64,000 nt of DNA from Kitasatospora sp. NBC_01246. GTDB lineage: Bacteria; Actinomycetota; Actinomycetes; Streptomycetales; Streptomycetaceae. Made by a program: the position numbers and the translations under genes. Of the stretch, positions 37,430 through 46,787 are shown in pieces. The number at the start of each line of letters is the position of its first letter. The first letter of the stretch is position 1. Under the pieces are notes generated by a model. The model saw only the letters and a program-made list of their open reading frames with translations, did no database searches and had not been told where the DNA came from. The stretch is taken from NCBI RefSeq assembly GCF_036226505.1, contig NZ_CP108484.1, positions 2,976,001-3,040,000 on the forward strand, written 5' to 3'.

Positions 37430-40057
37430 TCACGCCGGCGGGCCGCGCGGCCCGCCGGCCGTGTGCCGACCGCGCGACGCGGCCGCGGCGTGGCGGGTCC
37501 GCCCGCCGTGCGGGTGCACCGACGCCCCCAGACGAGCCGGGGTGTCGCCCGTCACCGCGATGTCCCCAGCGGTATCGGTGCGCAACACCGTGGCACCGAG
37601 GGCACGCAGCCGCTCCACCGTCCGCACGGACGGATGCCCGTACGGATTCCCCTCGCCACACGAGATCAACGCCAGTCTGGGCCTCAACGCGGCCGCGAGC
37701 TCCCAGTCCTGGTGCGCCGACCCGTGGTGGGCCACCTTCAGCACATCCACCCGGACACCACGGCCCCACCGCGCCGACAGCGCGGCCTGCGCGGGCGGTT
37801 CGAGATCGCCCAGCAGAGCCAGCCGCACACCGTCCGCCACCGTCACCAGCAGCACCACACTCGCGTTGTTGGCCCCGGCAGCCTCCGCCGGAAGCACGGC
37901 ATCGGGCCACACCACCTCCCATGACAGCCCCGGTCCGGCCGACCGGCGCTCGCCTGTCCGCGCGCGCACCAGTGGCACTCCGGCCGCAGCCGCCCACCCC
38001 GACACCCGGGCGGCCTCGCCCGGCGGCTCACCCAGGACCGTCCCCTCGATCGCGCCCACCGAACGCCCCCGCAACACCCCGGGCACACCCTCCACGTGGT
38101 CCGCGTGGAAGTGCGTCACCACCAGCAACGGCACCCGGGTGATCCCGAGGTCGCGCAGACAGCGGTCCGCCGCACGCGGATCCGGCCCGGCGTCCACCAC
38201 CACCGCGCTCCCCGGCGCCCCGCCGCCGGCGGTGACCGGCAGCACCACCATGTCCCCCTGACCCACGTCGCACATGACCAGCCGCCAGCCCGGTGGCGGC
38301 CAGCCGGTCGCGAGCCGGGTGAGCAGGGGCGGCCGCACCAGCACGGCCAGCAGGACCAGGAGGAGCAGGCCCGCCACCAGCGGCCGGGCCCAGCCGCCCC
38401 TGACGCGCAGACCGTCCGCTTCGGCGCGTCCGGGTGCCAGGAGAGGAACCGTCCAGCACACCGCCACCGTCGCCAGGGCCAGCGTCACCGTGCCGAGCAG
38501 CCCGCCGGGCCAGGAGATCTGAGCGCCCGGCAGCTCCGCCCCATGCCGGGCCACCGCCGCGAGCCAGCCCACCGGGAGCCCGGCCGGCTCCGCGAGCAGC
38601 CGGGCCAGGGCCGGCGAGAGCGGGTCCAGGACGAGCACCGCGAAGCCGAGCAGAGTCGCCGGAGCCACCGCCAGCTCGGCCAGCAGGTTGCACGGCACCG
38701 CGACCAGGCTGATGTGTCCGGACAGCACGACCGTCACGGGCGCGCAGAGCGCCTGGGCCGCTGCCGTCGCGGCGACGGCGCCCGCCAGGTGGTGCGGCCA
38801 GCCCCGCGCCCGCAGGCGCTGCGCCCAGTGCGGGCCGACCACCAGCAGACCGGTGGTGGCGAGCACGGAGAGCAGGAAGCCGAACGACCGGGCGAGGTAG
38901 GGGTCGAGGAGCACCAGGAGCAACGCCGTACCGGCCAGGGCGGGCACCGCCTGCCGGGGTCGGCCGGTGGCGAGCGCGAGCAGTCCGATCAGCCCCGTAC
39001 CGGCGGCCCGCAACACGCTGGGTTCCGGTCGGCAGACGGTCACGAAGGCCAGCGTGACGACTGTGCCGAGCAGCGCGGTGGTGCGCAGCGGGATACCGAA
39101 CGCGGCGGCCAGGCCACGTCGTTCGGCTGTACCGGCACGACTGGGGGCACCGAGCAGGACACCCAGCACGATCGCGAGGTTGGCCCCGCTGACCGCGACC
39201 AGATGCGCCATGTCGGTGGCCCGGAAGGCGTCCAGGAGGTCCCCGGGCAGGCGTGAGGTGTCACCGACCACCAAGGCCGGGAGCAACCCCCGCGCGTCAG
39301 GCGACAGATCGTCACTTGCCGTCCGCAGCCCCGCCCGCAACCGGCCGGCGACCCGTTGCGGCAGGCTGGGCGGCGCGAGCTCCCGTGGCGGCCCGTGGGC
39401 GATCAGCAGCGCGGCCGACTCGTCGTCGTAGCCCTCCCCCGCCGGGCGGACGTCCGCTTCCACGGCGACACGGGCCGACGGGAGCAGCCGTTGCCACGCG
39501 CCGATCTCCGGCCCTCGCGCCATCACCGTCACCGGCGTCCGCGTCCTGGTCACCGCCCCGGTGCCAACCGGCGGCGGGCCGCCCGCGCCGTCGCCCGGGG
39601 CCGGAGCCGCCGGCTCGAAGCCCGCCGGGACGGTGACCCGCTCCACCACCGCGTCCACGGTGAGGACGGTCTGCCCGGCAGCCGTTCCCCTGGTGCGGGA
39701 GGTGTGGGCTCTCGGGTCGGCGGTGATGGTCAGTTCGACACCCACCTCCGGCGCGGCGGCTCCGGCCCGGGCCAGCCCGGGCAGCGGCCCCCGGTGGAGG
39801 TCGGCGGTGTGCAGCAGGGTCGCGGCGGCGGCCGCCGCACCGGTGAGCAGCAGGGCGGCCAGCGTCATGGCGGCGCCGCGACGCCGCCGCACTCCCGGGC
39901 GGGCGAGCAGGAGGACGGCGAACAGGACGGCCGTGCCGGCGGCCGAGGACAGCAGGAGGCCGTGCCCGGGGCCCAGCCCGAGAACACCCGCCGTGACCAC
40001 CCAGGCCGCGACGGCGGGGAGGAGCAGGCGAAGATCGCCGGGAGGCCGGTGCGGCAC
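37430..40057 (-). CDS. comEC: ComEC/Rec2 family DNA-uptake channel protein
   Basis: A protein of about 875 residues. N-terminal hydrophobic helices and a DUF4131 beta domain precede the competence domain (helices from about 270 to 550). The C-terminal metallo-beta-lactamase domain has VTHFHADHVEGVPG. ComEC moves single-stranded DNA across the membrane in competent bacteria; streptomycetes are not known to be competent. The start is uncertain: I give the GTG at 40057. A strong GGAAGGAGG lies upstream of an in-frame ATC at 40087, and an ATG at 40210 is preceded by a tandem repeat. Confidence 0.88.
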   Translation of the reverse strand: MPHRPPGDLRLLLPAVAAWVVTAGVLGLGPGHGLLLSSAAGTAVLFAVLLLARPGVRRRRGAAMTLAALLLTGAAAAAATLLHTADLHRGPLPGLARAGAAAPEVGVELTITADPRAHTSRTRGTAAGQTVLTVDAVVERVTVPAGFEPAAPAPGDGAGGPPPVGTGAVTRTRTPVTVMARGPEIGAWQRLLPSARVAVEADVRPAGEGYDDESAALLIAHGPPRELAPPSLPQRVAGRLRAGLRTASDDLSPDARGLLPALVVGDTSRLPGDLLDAFRATDMAHLVAVSGANLAIVLGVLLGAPSRAGTAERRGLAAAFGIPLRTTALLGTVVTLAFVTVCRPEPSVLRAAGTGLIGLLALATGRPRQAVPALAGTALLLVLLDPYLARSFGFLLSVLATTGLLVVGPHWAQRLRARGWPHHLAGAVAATAAAQALCAPVTVVLSGHISLVAVPCNLLAELAVAPATLLGFAVLVLDPLSPALARLLAEPAGLPVGWLAAVARHGAELPGAQISWPGGLLGTVTLALATVAVCWTVPLLAPGRAEADGLRVRGGWARPLVAGLLLLVLLAVLVRPPLLTRLATGWPPPGWRLVMCDVGQGDMVVLPVTAGGGAPGSAVVVDAGPDPRAADRCLRDLGITRVPLLVVTHFHADHVEGVPGVLRGRSVGAIEGTVLGEPPGEAARVSGWAAAAGVPLVRARTGERRSAGPGLSWEVVWPDAVLPAEAAGANNASVVLLVTVADGVRLALLGDLEPPAQAALSARWGRGVRVDVLKVAHHGSAHQDWELAAALRPRLALISCGEGNPYGHPSVRTVERLRALGATVLRTDTAGDIAVTGDTPARLGASVHPHGGRTRHAAAASRGRHTAGGPRGPPA

Positions 40058-40118
40058 GACAGCGTCTGTGGTGACGGTGGCGGCGATGACGGCACCTCCT
40101 TCCGGGGAGTGACCGACG

Positions 40119-40172
40119 GGTCGATGGGCAGACAGGTCGACGGGAAGACAGGTCAATGGGCTGACGGGTCGC
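40119..40172. repeat. 16-bp tandem repeat upstream of comEC
   Basis: Units GGTCGATGGGCAGACA, GGTCGACGGGAAGACA, GGTCAATGGGCTGACG and a decayed fourth. They would fall in the N-terminal extension of comEC if the ATG at 40210 were used, which argues against that start. Confidence 0.7.
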
Positions 40173-40244
40173 ACGGCTCCGTGCGTCGGGCGAGCCGGAA
40201 GCAGGAGCATCGACCGGAAGCGTCACCTGGCGGGTACGGGCGGG

Positions 40245-41252
40245 TCAGAGCGTGAGCATCGGTCTGAGCTCCGCATAGGTGCGTTCGCCGATGCCGCTGA
40301 CCTGCCGGAGCTGGTCGAGTGAGCGGAACGATCCGTGCGACGCGCGGAAGGCGATGATGCGCTGCGCCAGCGTCGGACCGACGCCCGGGAGCGTGTCGAG
40401 CTGTTCGAGGGTGGCGTGGTTCAGACTGACCGGCTGTTTCGGCACGGCGCCCGTGGCCGGCCCGCCCACGGCCTGCGCCGCGCCGTCCGGTTCGCCGACG
40501 AGAATCTGCTCACCGTCCGTCAGCACCCGGGCCAGGTTGAGGCCCTTGGTCTCCGTCTCGGGCAGCGGTCCGCCGGCCACGCGCAACGCGTCCGCCACCC
40601 GGGAGCCGCCGGGCAGTGTGTGGACACCGGGTGCGTGCACCCGCCCCCCGATGTCGACCACGACGACAGTGCGCGCCTCGGCGTCTCCCGGAGCTGCTGG
40701 GACGGGGCCGGCGGAGGCCTCCGGTGTGCTCGGGGGCGATGCCCCCGGCTCGGCCGGCGCGACCGCCGGCGCTGGCACCGCCACCGCCGGCACGGCGACC
40801 GGCTGGGGCCGCGCCAGCCAGAAGTGCTGGACGCCGTAGCCCACGGCGAGCAGCAGCAGGACGACCAGCCCCGACACGGCCCGCCGGTCGAGCATCACCG
40901 CAGGACCGAAACGAAACGGCGCGCGACCCGGGTCGGCAGACCCGTCATCGTCGGACGGCACACCGTAGGGCGGCACACCGTCAAACCCCGCGCCACCAGC
41001 GGGTCCATCGACCGGCGCACTCGGCACGTCACCCGACCCGCCGCCCAACCCGCCCCCGAGGGGCGAGCCCCCGGGCGGCCCGGTGGCCGACGGCTCCGCC
41101 GCACCGGCGGCTCCCCCGGCCACCCTCGCGGCCGATTCCTCGGCGGCCCCTTCAGCGCCTCCCCCGGCCGCCGGCAGCAGCGCTGCCAGCCGACGCCGCG
41201 CCGTCTCCCCGACCCGCTGGCGCTTCACCGCGCCGATGTTCATGCTCGTCAT
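40245..41252 (-). CDS. comEA: ComEA-like DNA-binding protein
   Basis: A 335-residue protein: disordered Gly/Pro/Ala-rich N-terminus (to about 140), a membrane helix (AVSGLVVLLLLAVGYGVQHFWL), a Pro/Ala linker, an SLBB domain (VVVVDIGGRVHAPGVHTL) and C-terminal helix-hairpin-helix motifs (LNHATLEQLDTLPGVGPTLAQRI, SLDQLRQVSGIGERTYAEL) that bind DNA. ComEA is the surface DNA receptor that feeds ComEC, the next gene. Start taken as the ATG at 41252 (MTSMNIG). The longer frame is low-complexity. Confidence 0.9.
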   Translation of the reverse strand: MTSMNIGAVKRQRVGETARRRLAALLPAAGGGAEGAAEESAARVAGGAAGAAEPSATGPPGGSPLGGGLGGGSGDVPSAPVDGPAGGAGFDGVPPYGVPSDDDGSADPGRAPFRFGPAVMLDRRAVSGLVVLLLLAVGYGVQHFWLARPQPVAVPAVAVPAPAVAPAEPGASPPSTPEASAGPVPAAPGDAEARTVVVVDIGGRVHAPGVHTLPGGSRVADALRVAGGPLPETETKGLNLARVLTDGEQILVGEPDGAAQAVGGPATGAVPKQPVSLNHATLEQLDTLPGVGPTLAQRIIAFRASHGSFRSLDQLRQVSGIGERTYAELRPMLTL

Positions 41253-41432
41253 GCGGAGCACGCTAGGAGCCGTCCGCCGTCGATGGGAGAATCGGCGAAA
41301 CCCTGTGGAAAACCCCGGGGTTGTGGACAACTCAGGTCGCTCGCACGAGTGATCAGCAGTTGTCGGAGTTGACTTCCCGCCTGGCAAAGGCCCTCACGAG
41401 GCCCGTCTCAGCCCCCGTCCGGAGGCGTCCTC

Positions 41433-41546
41433 ACGCACCGCGGCTTCAACGCACCGCGGCTTCACGCCCCTCAGGGTTCACGCACTGCGGCTTCACGTCC
41501 CTCAGGGTTCACCACCGCGGCTTCACGCACCCCGGCTTCACGGGCC
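41433..41546. repeat. Degenerate tandem repeats CGCGGCTTCACG / CTCAGGGTTCACG
   Basis: Five copies of GCGGCTTCAC-type units alternate with CTCAGGGTTCACG units, ending at the degV stop. They fill most of the gap between comEA and degV. No gene found here. Confidence 0.75.
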
Positions 41547-42392
41547 TCAGCGCGGCGAGACCACCACTGCCAGCAGCCCCGGTCCGACATGCGCCCCGAT
41601 CACCGCGCCCACCTCGCTCACGTACAGGTCACACAGCCCGGGGATCCGCCCCCGCAGTCGCTCCGCGAGCGGCTCGGCCCGCTCCTCCGCCGCCAGGTGG
41701 TGGACGGCGATGTCGACCACCCGCTCCCCCGCCTGCTCGACCGCGATCTCCTCCAGCCGCGCGATCGCCCGCGACGCCGTCCGGACCTTCTCCAGCGGCT
41801 CGATCCGCCCGCCGTCCAGGTGCAGCAGCGGCTTCACCGCCAGCGCCGACCCGAGCAGCGCCCGGGCCGCCCCGATCCGGCCGCCCCGACGCAGGTGCTC
41901 CAGGGTGTCCACGTAGAAGAATCCGCTGGTCACCGCCGTCCGCGCGGTCACAGCGGCGACCACCTCGTCCAGTTCCCGCCCCGCCTCGATCGCCTCGGCC
42001 GCCGCCAGTACGCCGTATCCGAGGGCCATGCCGACCAGCCGGCTGTCCACCACACGCACCGGGACGGGCGCCTCGGCGGCCGCCAGCCGGGCCGCCTCCG
42101 CGGTCCCGGACAACTCGGCGGAGATGTGCACCGAGACGATGCCCTTCGCGCCGGCCTCGGCGGCGGCCCGGTAGGCGGCGGCGAAGGCCTCGGGGCTCGG
42201 CCGGGAGGTCGTCACCCGCTGCTTGCCGCGCAGCGCCTCGGCGACGTCCTTGGGCGAGATCTCCACGCCCTCGGCGAGGACGGTGTCACCGACCGCGACG
42301 CTCAGCGGCACCACCGCGATCTCGTGACGGTCGACGGCCTGCTGGGGCAGATAAGCCGTGGAATCGGTGACAAGTGCGAGGTCGGCGGGCAT
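41547..42392 (-). CDS. DegV family fatty-acid-binding protein
   Basis: A 281-residue protein. The N-terminal segment ALVTDSTAYLPQQAVDRHEI, TSRPSPEAFAAAY and VVDSRLVGMALGYGV are DegV signatures; members bind a fatty acid and some present it to fatty-acid kinase. ATG at 42392 (MPADLALVTDS). The operon partners of FakB (FakA) are not beside it, so the role is unclear. Confidence 0.92.
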   Translation of the reverse strand: MPADLALVTDSTAYLPQQAVDRHEIAVVPLSVAVGDTVLAEGVEISPKDVAEALRGKQRVTTSRPSPEAFAAAYRAAAEAGAKGIVSVHISAELSGTAEAARLAAAEAPVPVRVVDSRLVGMALGYGVLAAAEAIEAGRELDEVVAAVTARTAVTSGFFYVDTLEHLRRGGRIGAARALLGSALAVKPLLHLDGGRIEPLEKVRTASRAIARLEEIAVEQAGERVVDIAVHHLAAEERAEPLAERLRGRIPGLCDLYVSEVGAVIGAHVGPGLLAVVVSPR

Positions 42393-42609
42393 GAGGCGGA
42401 GGTTACTCCGCGTCCGGCCAGGAGGACAGCGCCCGAACCGGGCCTGCCCCGGCCCGCCCGCCCGCCGTCCGGCCCCGGCCTCGCCGCCGGCACCGGGCGG
42501 GCGCCAGGGACAGCCGGTCGGTGCGCCGGGCACGGCGACCCCACCCGAGCCCTCCGGGAGAGGTCGAGTCTTCCGGGATGTGGCGGGGCCGGAGGAGCGG
42601 GACGTCCGG

Positions 42610-43383
42610 TCAGCCCGCCGTCGGCCCGGCCGACGGCTTCCGCAGCCGGTCCGCCAGCCGCGACAGCGGGTCGTTCAGCCCCAGCAGTTCCTCGGCGCTC
42701 GGGCGCCCCTTCCCGTCCGTCAGCCCGGCCCGACCTGCCGCCGCCCCGCCAGCGCCAGCCGACCCACCGGAACCGACGCCCGAGCCGAAGCCCGCCCCCG
42801 TACCCGACCCGGAATCCGACCCCGCCCCCGAGTGGTCCCAGTGCCGCAACGCCCCCGCCTCGCTCTCGCACTCCTGGCTGAGCCGCCGGAGCTCGTCGTC
42901 GGCGAAGCGGTGCATCCGGTCCTGGGCCGCCCAGCGCATGGTCTCGGCGGAGTGGGTGATCCGTTCGGCGCGCTCCCGCAGCTCGGGCAGCTTGGCCGCG
43001 ATCCGGCCCGGGTCCGGCTCGCGCTCCAGGATCCGCAGCTCAGCGTCCAGCTCGGCCGCGTGGGTGTCCAGCCGCCGGAGCAGGGCGAGTGCCTCACCGA
43101 GCTGGCCGTCCTGCACCAGACCGCTCTCCAGGACCTGGCGCGTGCCGTCCAGGGAGGTCCGCAGCCCCAGCCGGACGGCGGAGATCTGGCCCTGCGGGCC
43201 GGGCTTGGCGTAGGTCTTCGCCTTGAGGGTCACGTTCTCGACCGCGCGGCGGGCGTTGGCCTCGTGCCGCTCCACCTTCGTGGCGACCGCCCTCGCCGCC
43301 TTGACGGTCCCGACCACCACCAGCACCAGCATCGCGAGGCCGAAGAGCAGGGCCAGACCGACCATCACGCCGAGCGCGTCCAT
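42610..43383 (-). CDS. Membrane-anchored coiled-coil protein, unknown
   Basis: A 257-residue protein. One N-terminal helix (MVGLALLFGLAMLVLVVVG) is followed by a long charged helical region (45-190) with heptad-like patterns (LRRLDTHAAELDAELRIL, LPELRERAERITHSAE). A Gly/Ser/Ala linker (SGSGTGAGFGSGVGSGG) leads to a short conserved tail (RPSAEELLGLNDPLSRLADRL). The ATG at 43383 gives MDALGV. Probably cytoplasmic after the anchor; function unknown. Confidence 0.78.
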   Translation of the reverse strand: MDALGVMVGLALLFGLAMLVLVVVGTVKAARAVATKVERHEANARRAVENVTLKAKTYAKPGPQGQISAVRLGLRTSLDGTRQVLESGLVQDGQLGEALALLRRLDTHAAELDAELRILEREPDPGRIAAKLPELRERAERITHSAETMRWAAQDRMHRFADDELRRLSQECESEAGALRHWDHSGAGSDSGSGTGAGFGSGVGSGGSAGAGGAAAGRAGLTDGKGRPSAEELLGLNDPLSRLADRLRKPSAGPTAG

Positions 43384-43620
43384 CACGAGCCACCTTCCGT
43401 CCGCCGAACCGGCCCCCACCGGGCCCAACGCGGGCCGGCCCACCGTGGGTTCCACGGTAGCCGCCCGACCCGTGCCGGGGGCAGGTCGAACGGGCCCGGG
43501 CTCCGGAGATCAGGGACAGATGGGGGATCTCCCCGAGGCGGGCCCGGCCGCAGGCAACGCATCCCGCCCCCCACCTGCCTCCACACACACCCGGCGAACC
43601 CCCGCCCCGGGAACGCCGAA

Positions 43621-43649
43621 GGGCGGGCGCCCCGAAGGACACCCGCCCC
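43621..43649 (-). terminator. Probable leuS terminator
   Basis: GGGCGGG pairs with CCCGCCC (7 bp, internal pairs GGGGC/GTCC-type incomplete) about 33 nt past the leuS stop. Confidence 0.45.
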
Positions 43650-43681
43650 GGCCGTCAACGACCCACGGCGACCACCGGCAG

Positions 43682-46579
43682 TCAGCCGGTGACGATGTTC
43701 ACCAGCTTCGGCGCCCGCGCGATCACCTTGCGTACCGGCGCGTTCCCGATCGCCGCGACGACGGCCGGGTCGGCCAGCGCCAGCGCCTCCAGCTCGGCGT
43801 CGGAGATCGACGGCGCGACCTCCAGCCGGGCCTTGACCTTGCCCTTGATCTGCACGACGCAGGTGACCGCCTCGTCCACCACGTACGCCGGGTCGGCGAC
43901 GGGGTAGTCGGTGTGGGCCAGCGAGTCGCCGTGGCCCAGTCGGCGCCACAGCTCCTCCGCGATGTGCGGGGCCAGCGGGGCGACCAGCAGGACCAGCCGC
44001 TCGGCGACCGGTCGCGGCGTGGAGCCGCGCTTCACCAGGAAGTTGTTCAGCTCGATCGCCTTGGCCACGGCCGTGTTGAAGCGCAGCGCGGCCATGTCGC
44101 CGCGGATGCCGTCGATGGCCTTGTGCAGCGCGCGCAGCGTCGCCTCGTCCGGCTCCTCGTCGGTGACGACCAGCTCGCCGGTGGCCTCGGAGACGATGTT
44201 GCGCCACAGCCGCTGCAGGAAGCGGTACGAGCCGACCACCGCGCGGGTGTCCCACGGGCGGGAGACGTCCAGCGGGCCCATCGACATCTCGTACAGGCGC
44301 AGCGTGTCGGCGCCGTACTCGTCGGCGATCTCGTCCGGGGCGACGGCGTTCTTCAGGGACTTGCCCATCTTGCCGGCCTCGCGCTTGACCGGCTCGCCCT
44401 GCCAGAAGTAGCCGCCGTCGCGCTCCTCGACCTCGGTGGCGGGCACCGGGAAGCCGCGCTCGTCGCGGTAGACGTCGGCGGTGATCATGCCCTGGTTGAA
44501 CAGCTTGTGGAACGGCTCGACCGAGGAGACGTGGCCCAGGTCGTGCAGGACCTTGTGCCAGAACCGCGCGTACAGCAGGTGCAGCACGGCGTGCTCGGCA
44601 CCGCCGACGTACAGGTCGGCGCCGCCGCCGGGCTTCTCGGCGGTCGGGCCCAGCCAGTACTGCTCGTTGGCCGGGTCGACGACCCGCGCGCCGTTCGACG
44701 GGTCGATGTAGCGCAGCTCGTACCAGCAGGAACCGGCCCAGTTGGGCATGGTGTTGGTCTCGCGGCGGTACTTCTTCGGCCCGTCGCCCAGGTCCAGCTC
44801 GACGTTGACCCAGTCCTCGTTGCGCGACAGCGGCGTCTTCGGGGAGGAGGTCGAGTCGAACGGGTCGTAGGTGTGCGGCGAGTAGTCGTCCACCTCGGGG
44901 ACCTCGACCGGCAGCATCGACTCGGGCAGCGCGTGCATCACGCCGTCCTCGTCGTAGACGATCGGGAAGGGCTCGCCCCAGTACCGCTGGCGGCTGAACA
45001 GCCAGTCGCGCAGGCGGTAGTTGACGGTGCCCTCGCCGATGCCGCGCTCGGCCAGCCAGGCGGTCACTGCGGCCTTGCCGTCGGCGACGCTCAGACCGTC
45101 CAGCGAGATGCCGTTCTCGGTGCCCTCGGCGTGGGCCGAGTTGACGATGACGGAGTCGTACGTGCTGAAGGCGTCGTCCCAGGTGCGCGGGTCCTCGTCG
45201 CGGCCGTCGGTCGGCTTGACGACGCAGCGCATCGGCAGCTGGAAGGCGCGGGCGAACGCGAAGTCGCGGTGGTCGTGGGCCGGGACGGCCATGATCGCGC
45301 CGGTGCCGTAGCCCATCAGCACGTAGTCGGCGACGAAGACCGGGACGGGCTCGCCGCTGACCGGGTTGACCGCGTAGGCGCCGGTGAAGACACCGGTCTT
45401 GACCTTGGCCTCGACCTGGCGCTCCACGTCGGACTTGGCGGCGGCACTCGCGCGGTAGGCGGCGACGGCCTCGGCCGGGGTGGCGGCGCCGCCGGTCCAC
45501 TCGTCACGGGTGCCGGCGGGCCAGGCGGCCGGCACGATCGAGTCGACCAGGTCGTGCTCGGGGGCCAGCACCATGTAGGTGGCGCCGAACAGGGTGTCGG
45601 GGCGGGTGGTGAAGACGGTGATCTTCCGGTCGCCGGGGGCCGCGAAGTCGACCCGGGCGCCTTCCGAGCGACCGATCCAGTTGCGCTGCTGCAGCTTGAT
45701 GGCCTCGGGCCAGTCCAGCAGGTCCAGGTCGGAGATCAGCCGGTCCGAGTAGGCGGTGATCCGCATCATCCACTGGCGCAGGTTCGACTTGAACACCGGG
45801 AAGTTGCCGCGCTCGGAGCGGCCGTCCGCGGTGACCTCCTCGTTGGCCAGCACGGTGCCCAGCCCGGGGCACCAGTTGACCGGCACCTCCTTGGAGTACG
45901 CCAGCCGGTAGTCGCCCAGCAGTTCGTCGCGCTCGGTGGCGGACAGCTCCGACCACGCGCGGCCGCCGGGGACCTCGCGCGAGCCGTCCGCGAAGCCGGC
46001 GATCAGCTCGGCGATCGGGCGGGCCCGGCCGGCCTCCTCGTCGTACCAGGAGTTGAAGATCTGCAGGAAGATCCACTGGGTCCAGCGGTAGTACTCCGGG
46101 TCGATCGTGGAGATCGAGCGGCGCGGGTCGTGGCCCAGGCCCAGCCGGCGCAGCTGCTGGCGCATGTTGGCGATGTTGGCCTCGGTGGAGACCCGCGGGT
46201 GGGTACCGGTCTGCACCGCGTACTGCTCGGCGGGCAGGCCGAACGCGTCGTAGCCCAGCGTGTGCAGCACATTGTGGCCGGTCATCCGCTGGTAGCGGGC
46301 GAAGACGTCGGTGGCGATGTAGCCCAGCGGGTGGCCGACGTGCAGGCCCGCGCCGGAGGGGTACGGGAACATGTCCATGATGAAGCTGTGCGGCTTCGCG
46401 GAGACGTCCCCGGCGCTCGGGTCGGCCAGGTCACCGGCCGGGTTGGGGGCGCTGAACGTGCCCTCCTTCTCCCAGATGTCCTGCCAGCGGGACTCGATCT
46501 CCGCTGCCAGGGTGGCGCTGTACCGGAACGGCTCGGTCGCGGCCTCGGCCGCGCCGGAAGCAGGGGTCGTCTCGCTCAT
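43682..46579 (-). CDS. leuS: Leucyl-tRNA synthetase
   Basis: A 965-residue class I synthetase. The HIGH motif is HVGHPLGY in [14 protein letters not shown], the KMSKS loop reads [10 protein letters not shown] (the actinobacterial form as I recall), and the CP1 editing domain (about 250-430) has [21 protein letters not shown]. It attaches leucine to tRNA-Leu. ATG at 46579. Upstream there is a leader peptide with Leu codons and an intrinsic terminator, so leuS is probably controlled by attenuation. Confidence 0.97.
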   Translation of the reverse strand: MSETTPASGAAEAATEPFRYSATLAAEIESRWQDIWEKEGTFSAPNPAGDLADPSAGDVSAKPHSFIMDMFPYPSGAGLHVGHPLGYIATDVFARYQRMTGHNVLHTLGYDAFGLPAEQYAVQTGTHPRVSTEANIANMRQQLRRLGLGHDPRRSISTIDPEYYRWTQWIFLQIFNSWYDEEAGRARPIAELIAGFADGSREVPGGRAWSELSATERDELLGDYRLAYSKEVPVNWCPGLGTVLANEEVTADGRSERGNFPVFKSNLRQWMMRITAYSDRLISDLDLLDWPEAIKLQQRNWIGRSEGARVDFAAPGDRKITVFTTRPDTLFGATYMVLAPEHDLVDSIVPAAWPAGTRDEWTGGAATPAEAVAAYRASAAAKSDVERQVEAKVKTGVFTGAYAVNPVSGEPVPVFVADYVLMGYGTGAIMAVPAHDHRDFAFARAFQLPMRCVVKPTDGRDEDPRTWDDAFSTYDSVIVNSAHAEGTENGISLDGLSVADGKAAVTAWLAERGIGEGTVNYRLRDWLFSRQRYWGEPFPIVYDEDGVMHALPESMLPVEVPEVDDYSPHTYDPFDSTSSPKTPLSRNEDWVNVELDLGDGPKKYRRETNTMPNWAGSCWYELRYIDPSNGARVVDPANEQYWLGPTAEKPGGGADLYVGGAEHAVLHLLYARFWHKVLHDLGHVSSVEPFHKLFNQGMITADVYRDERGFPVPATEVEERDGGYFWQGEPVKREAGKMGKSLKNAVAPDEIADEYGADTLRLYEMSMGPLDVSRPWDTRAVVGSYRFLQRLWRNIVSEATGELVVTDEEPDEATLRALHKAIDGIRGDMAALRFNTAVAKAIELNNFLVKRGSTPRPVAERLVLLVAPLAPHIAEELWRRLGHGDSLAHTDYPVADPAYVVDEAVTCVVQIKGKVKARLEVAPSISDAELEALALADPAVVAAIGNAPVRKVIARAPKLVNIVTG

Positions 46580-46650
46580 GGTCCTTCAGGCTCCATCGAT
46601 GTCAGTGGGCGAACCGGGCACAGGGCCGGGCGCGGCACGAAAGGCGGCGG

Positions 46651-46678
46651 AAAACAAAAAAGCCCCTCGCAGGAGGGG
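46651..46678 (-). terminator. Intrinsic attenuator terminator of leuS
   Basis: Reading leftward: CCCCTC-CTGC-GAGGGG, then CTTTTTTGTTTT. A hairpin followed by a T-tract is rare in streptomycetes, where most terminators lack T-runs. It sits between the leucine leader peptide and the leuS start, so it can only make sense as a conditional terminator. Confidence 0.85.
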
Positions 46679-46725
46679 GTGCCACGCCGACTCCGGCACC
46701 CGCCCTGGGGCGCGGCCGGTCCTGG

Positions 46726-46764
46726 TCAGCGCGGCCGGCTAAGGAGCAGGCGCACGGTTCGCAT
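46726..46764 (-). CDS. leuS leader peptide (12 aa, three consecutive Leu codons)
   Basis: From the ATG at 46764 the ORF encodes MRTVRLLLSRPR and a TGA stop. The Leu codons are CTG CTC CTT, followed by AGC, the same CTT-AGC junction seen in the leuA leader. TACCCT ends 6 nt before the ATG, so the RNA may begin at the ATG itself. The next feature downstream is a T-tract terminator, then leuS. This layout is that of ribosome-mediated attenuation: a ribosome stalled on Leu codons would change the RNA fold and allow leuS transcription. I do not recall a published description of this one. Confidence 0.7.
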   Translation of the reverse strand: MRTVRLLLSRPR

Positions 46765-46787
46765 GGGCTCAGGGTACCGCAAGGGGC

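Noticed and set aside
40058..40210. N-terminal extension of comEC from the ATG at 40210
   Set aside because: Most of it translates a 16-bp tandem repeat, and no suitable ribosome-binding site precedes it.
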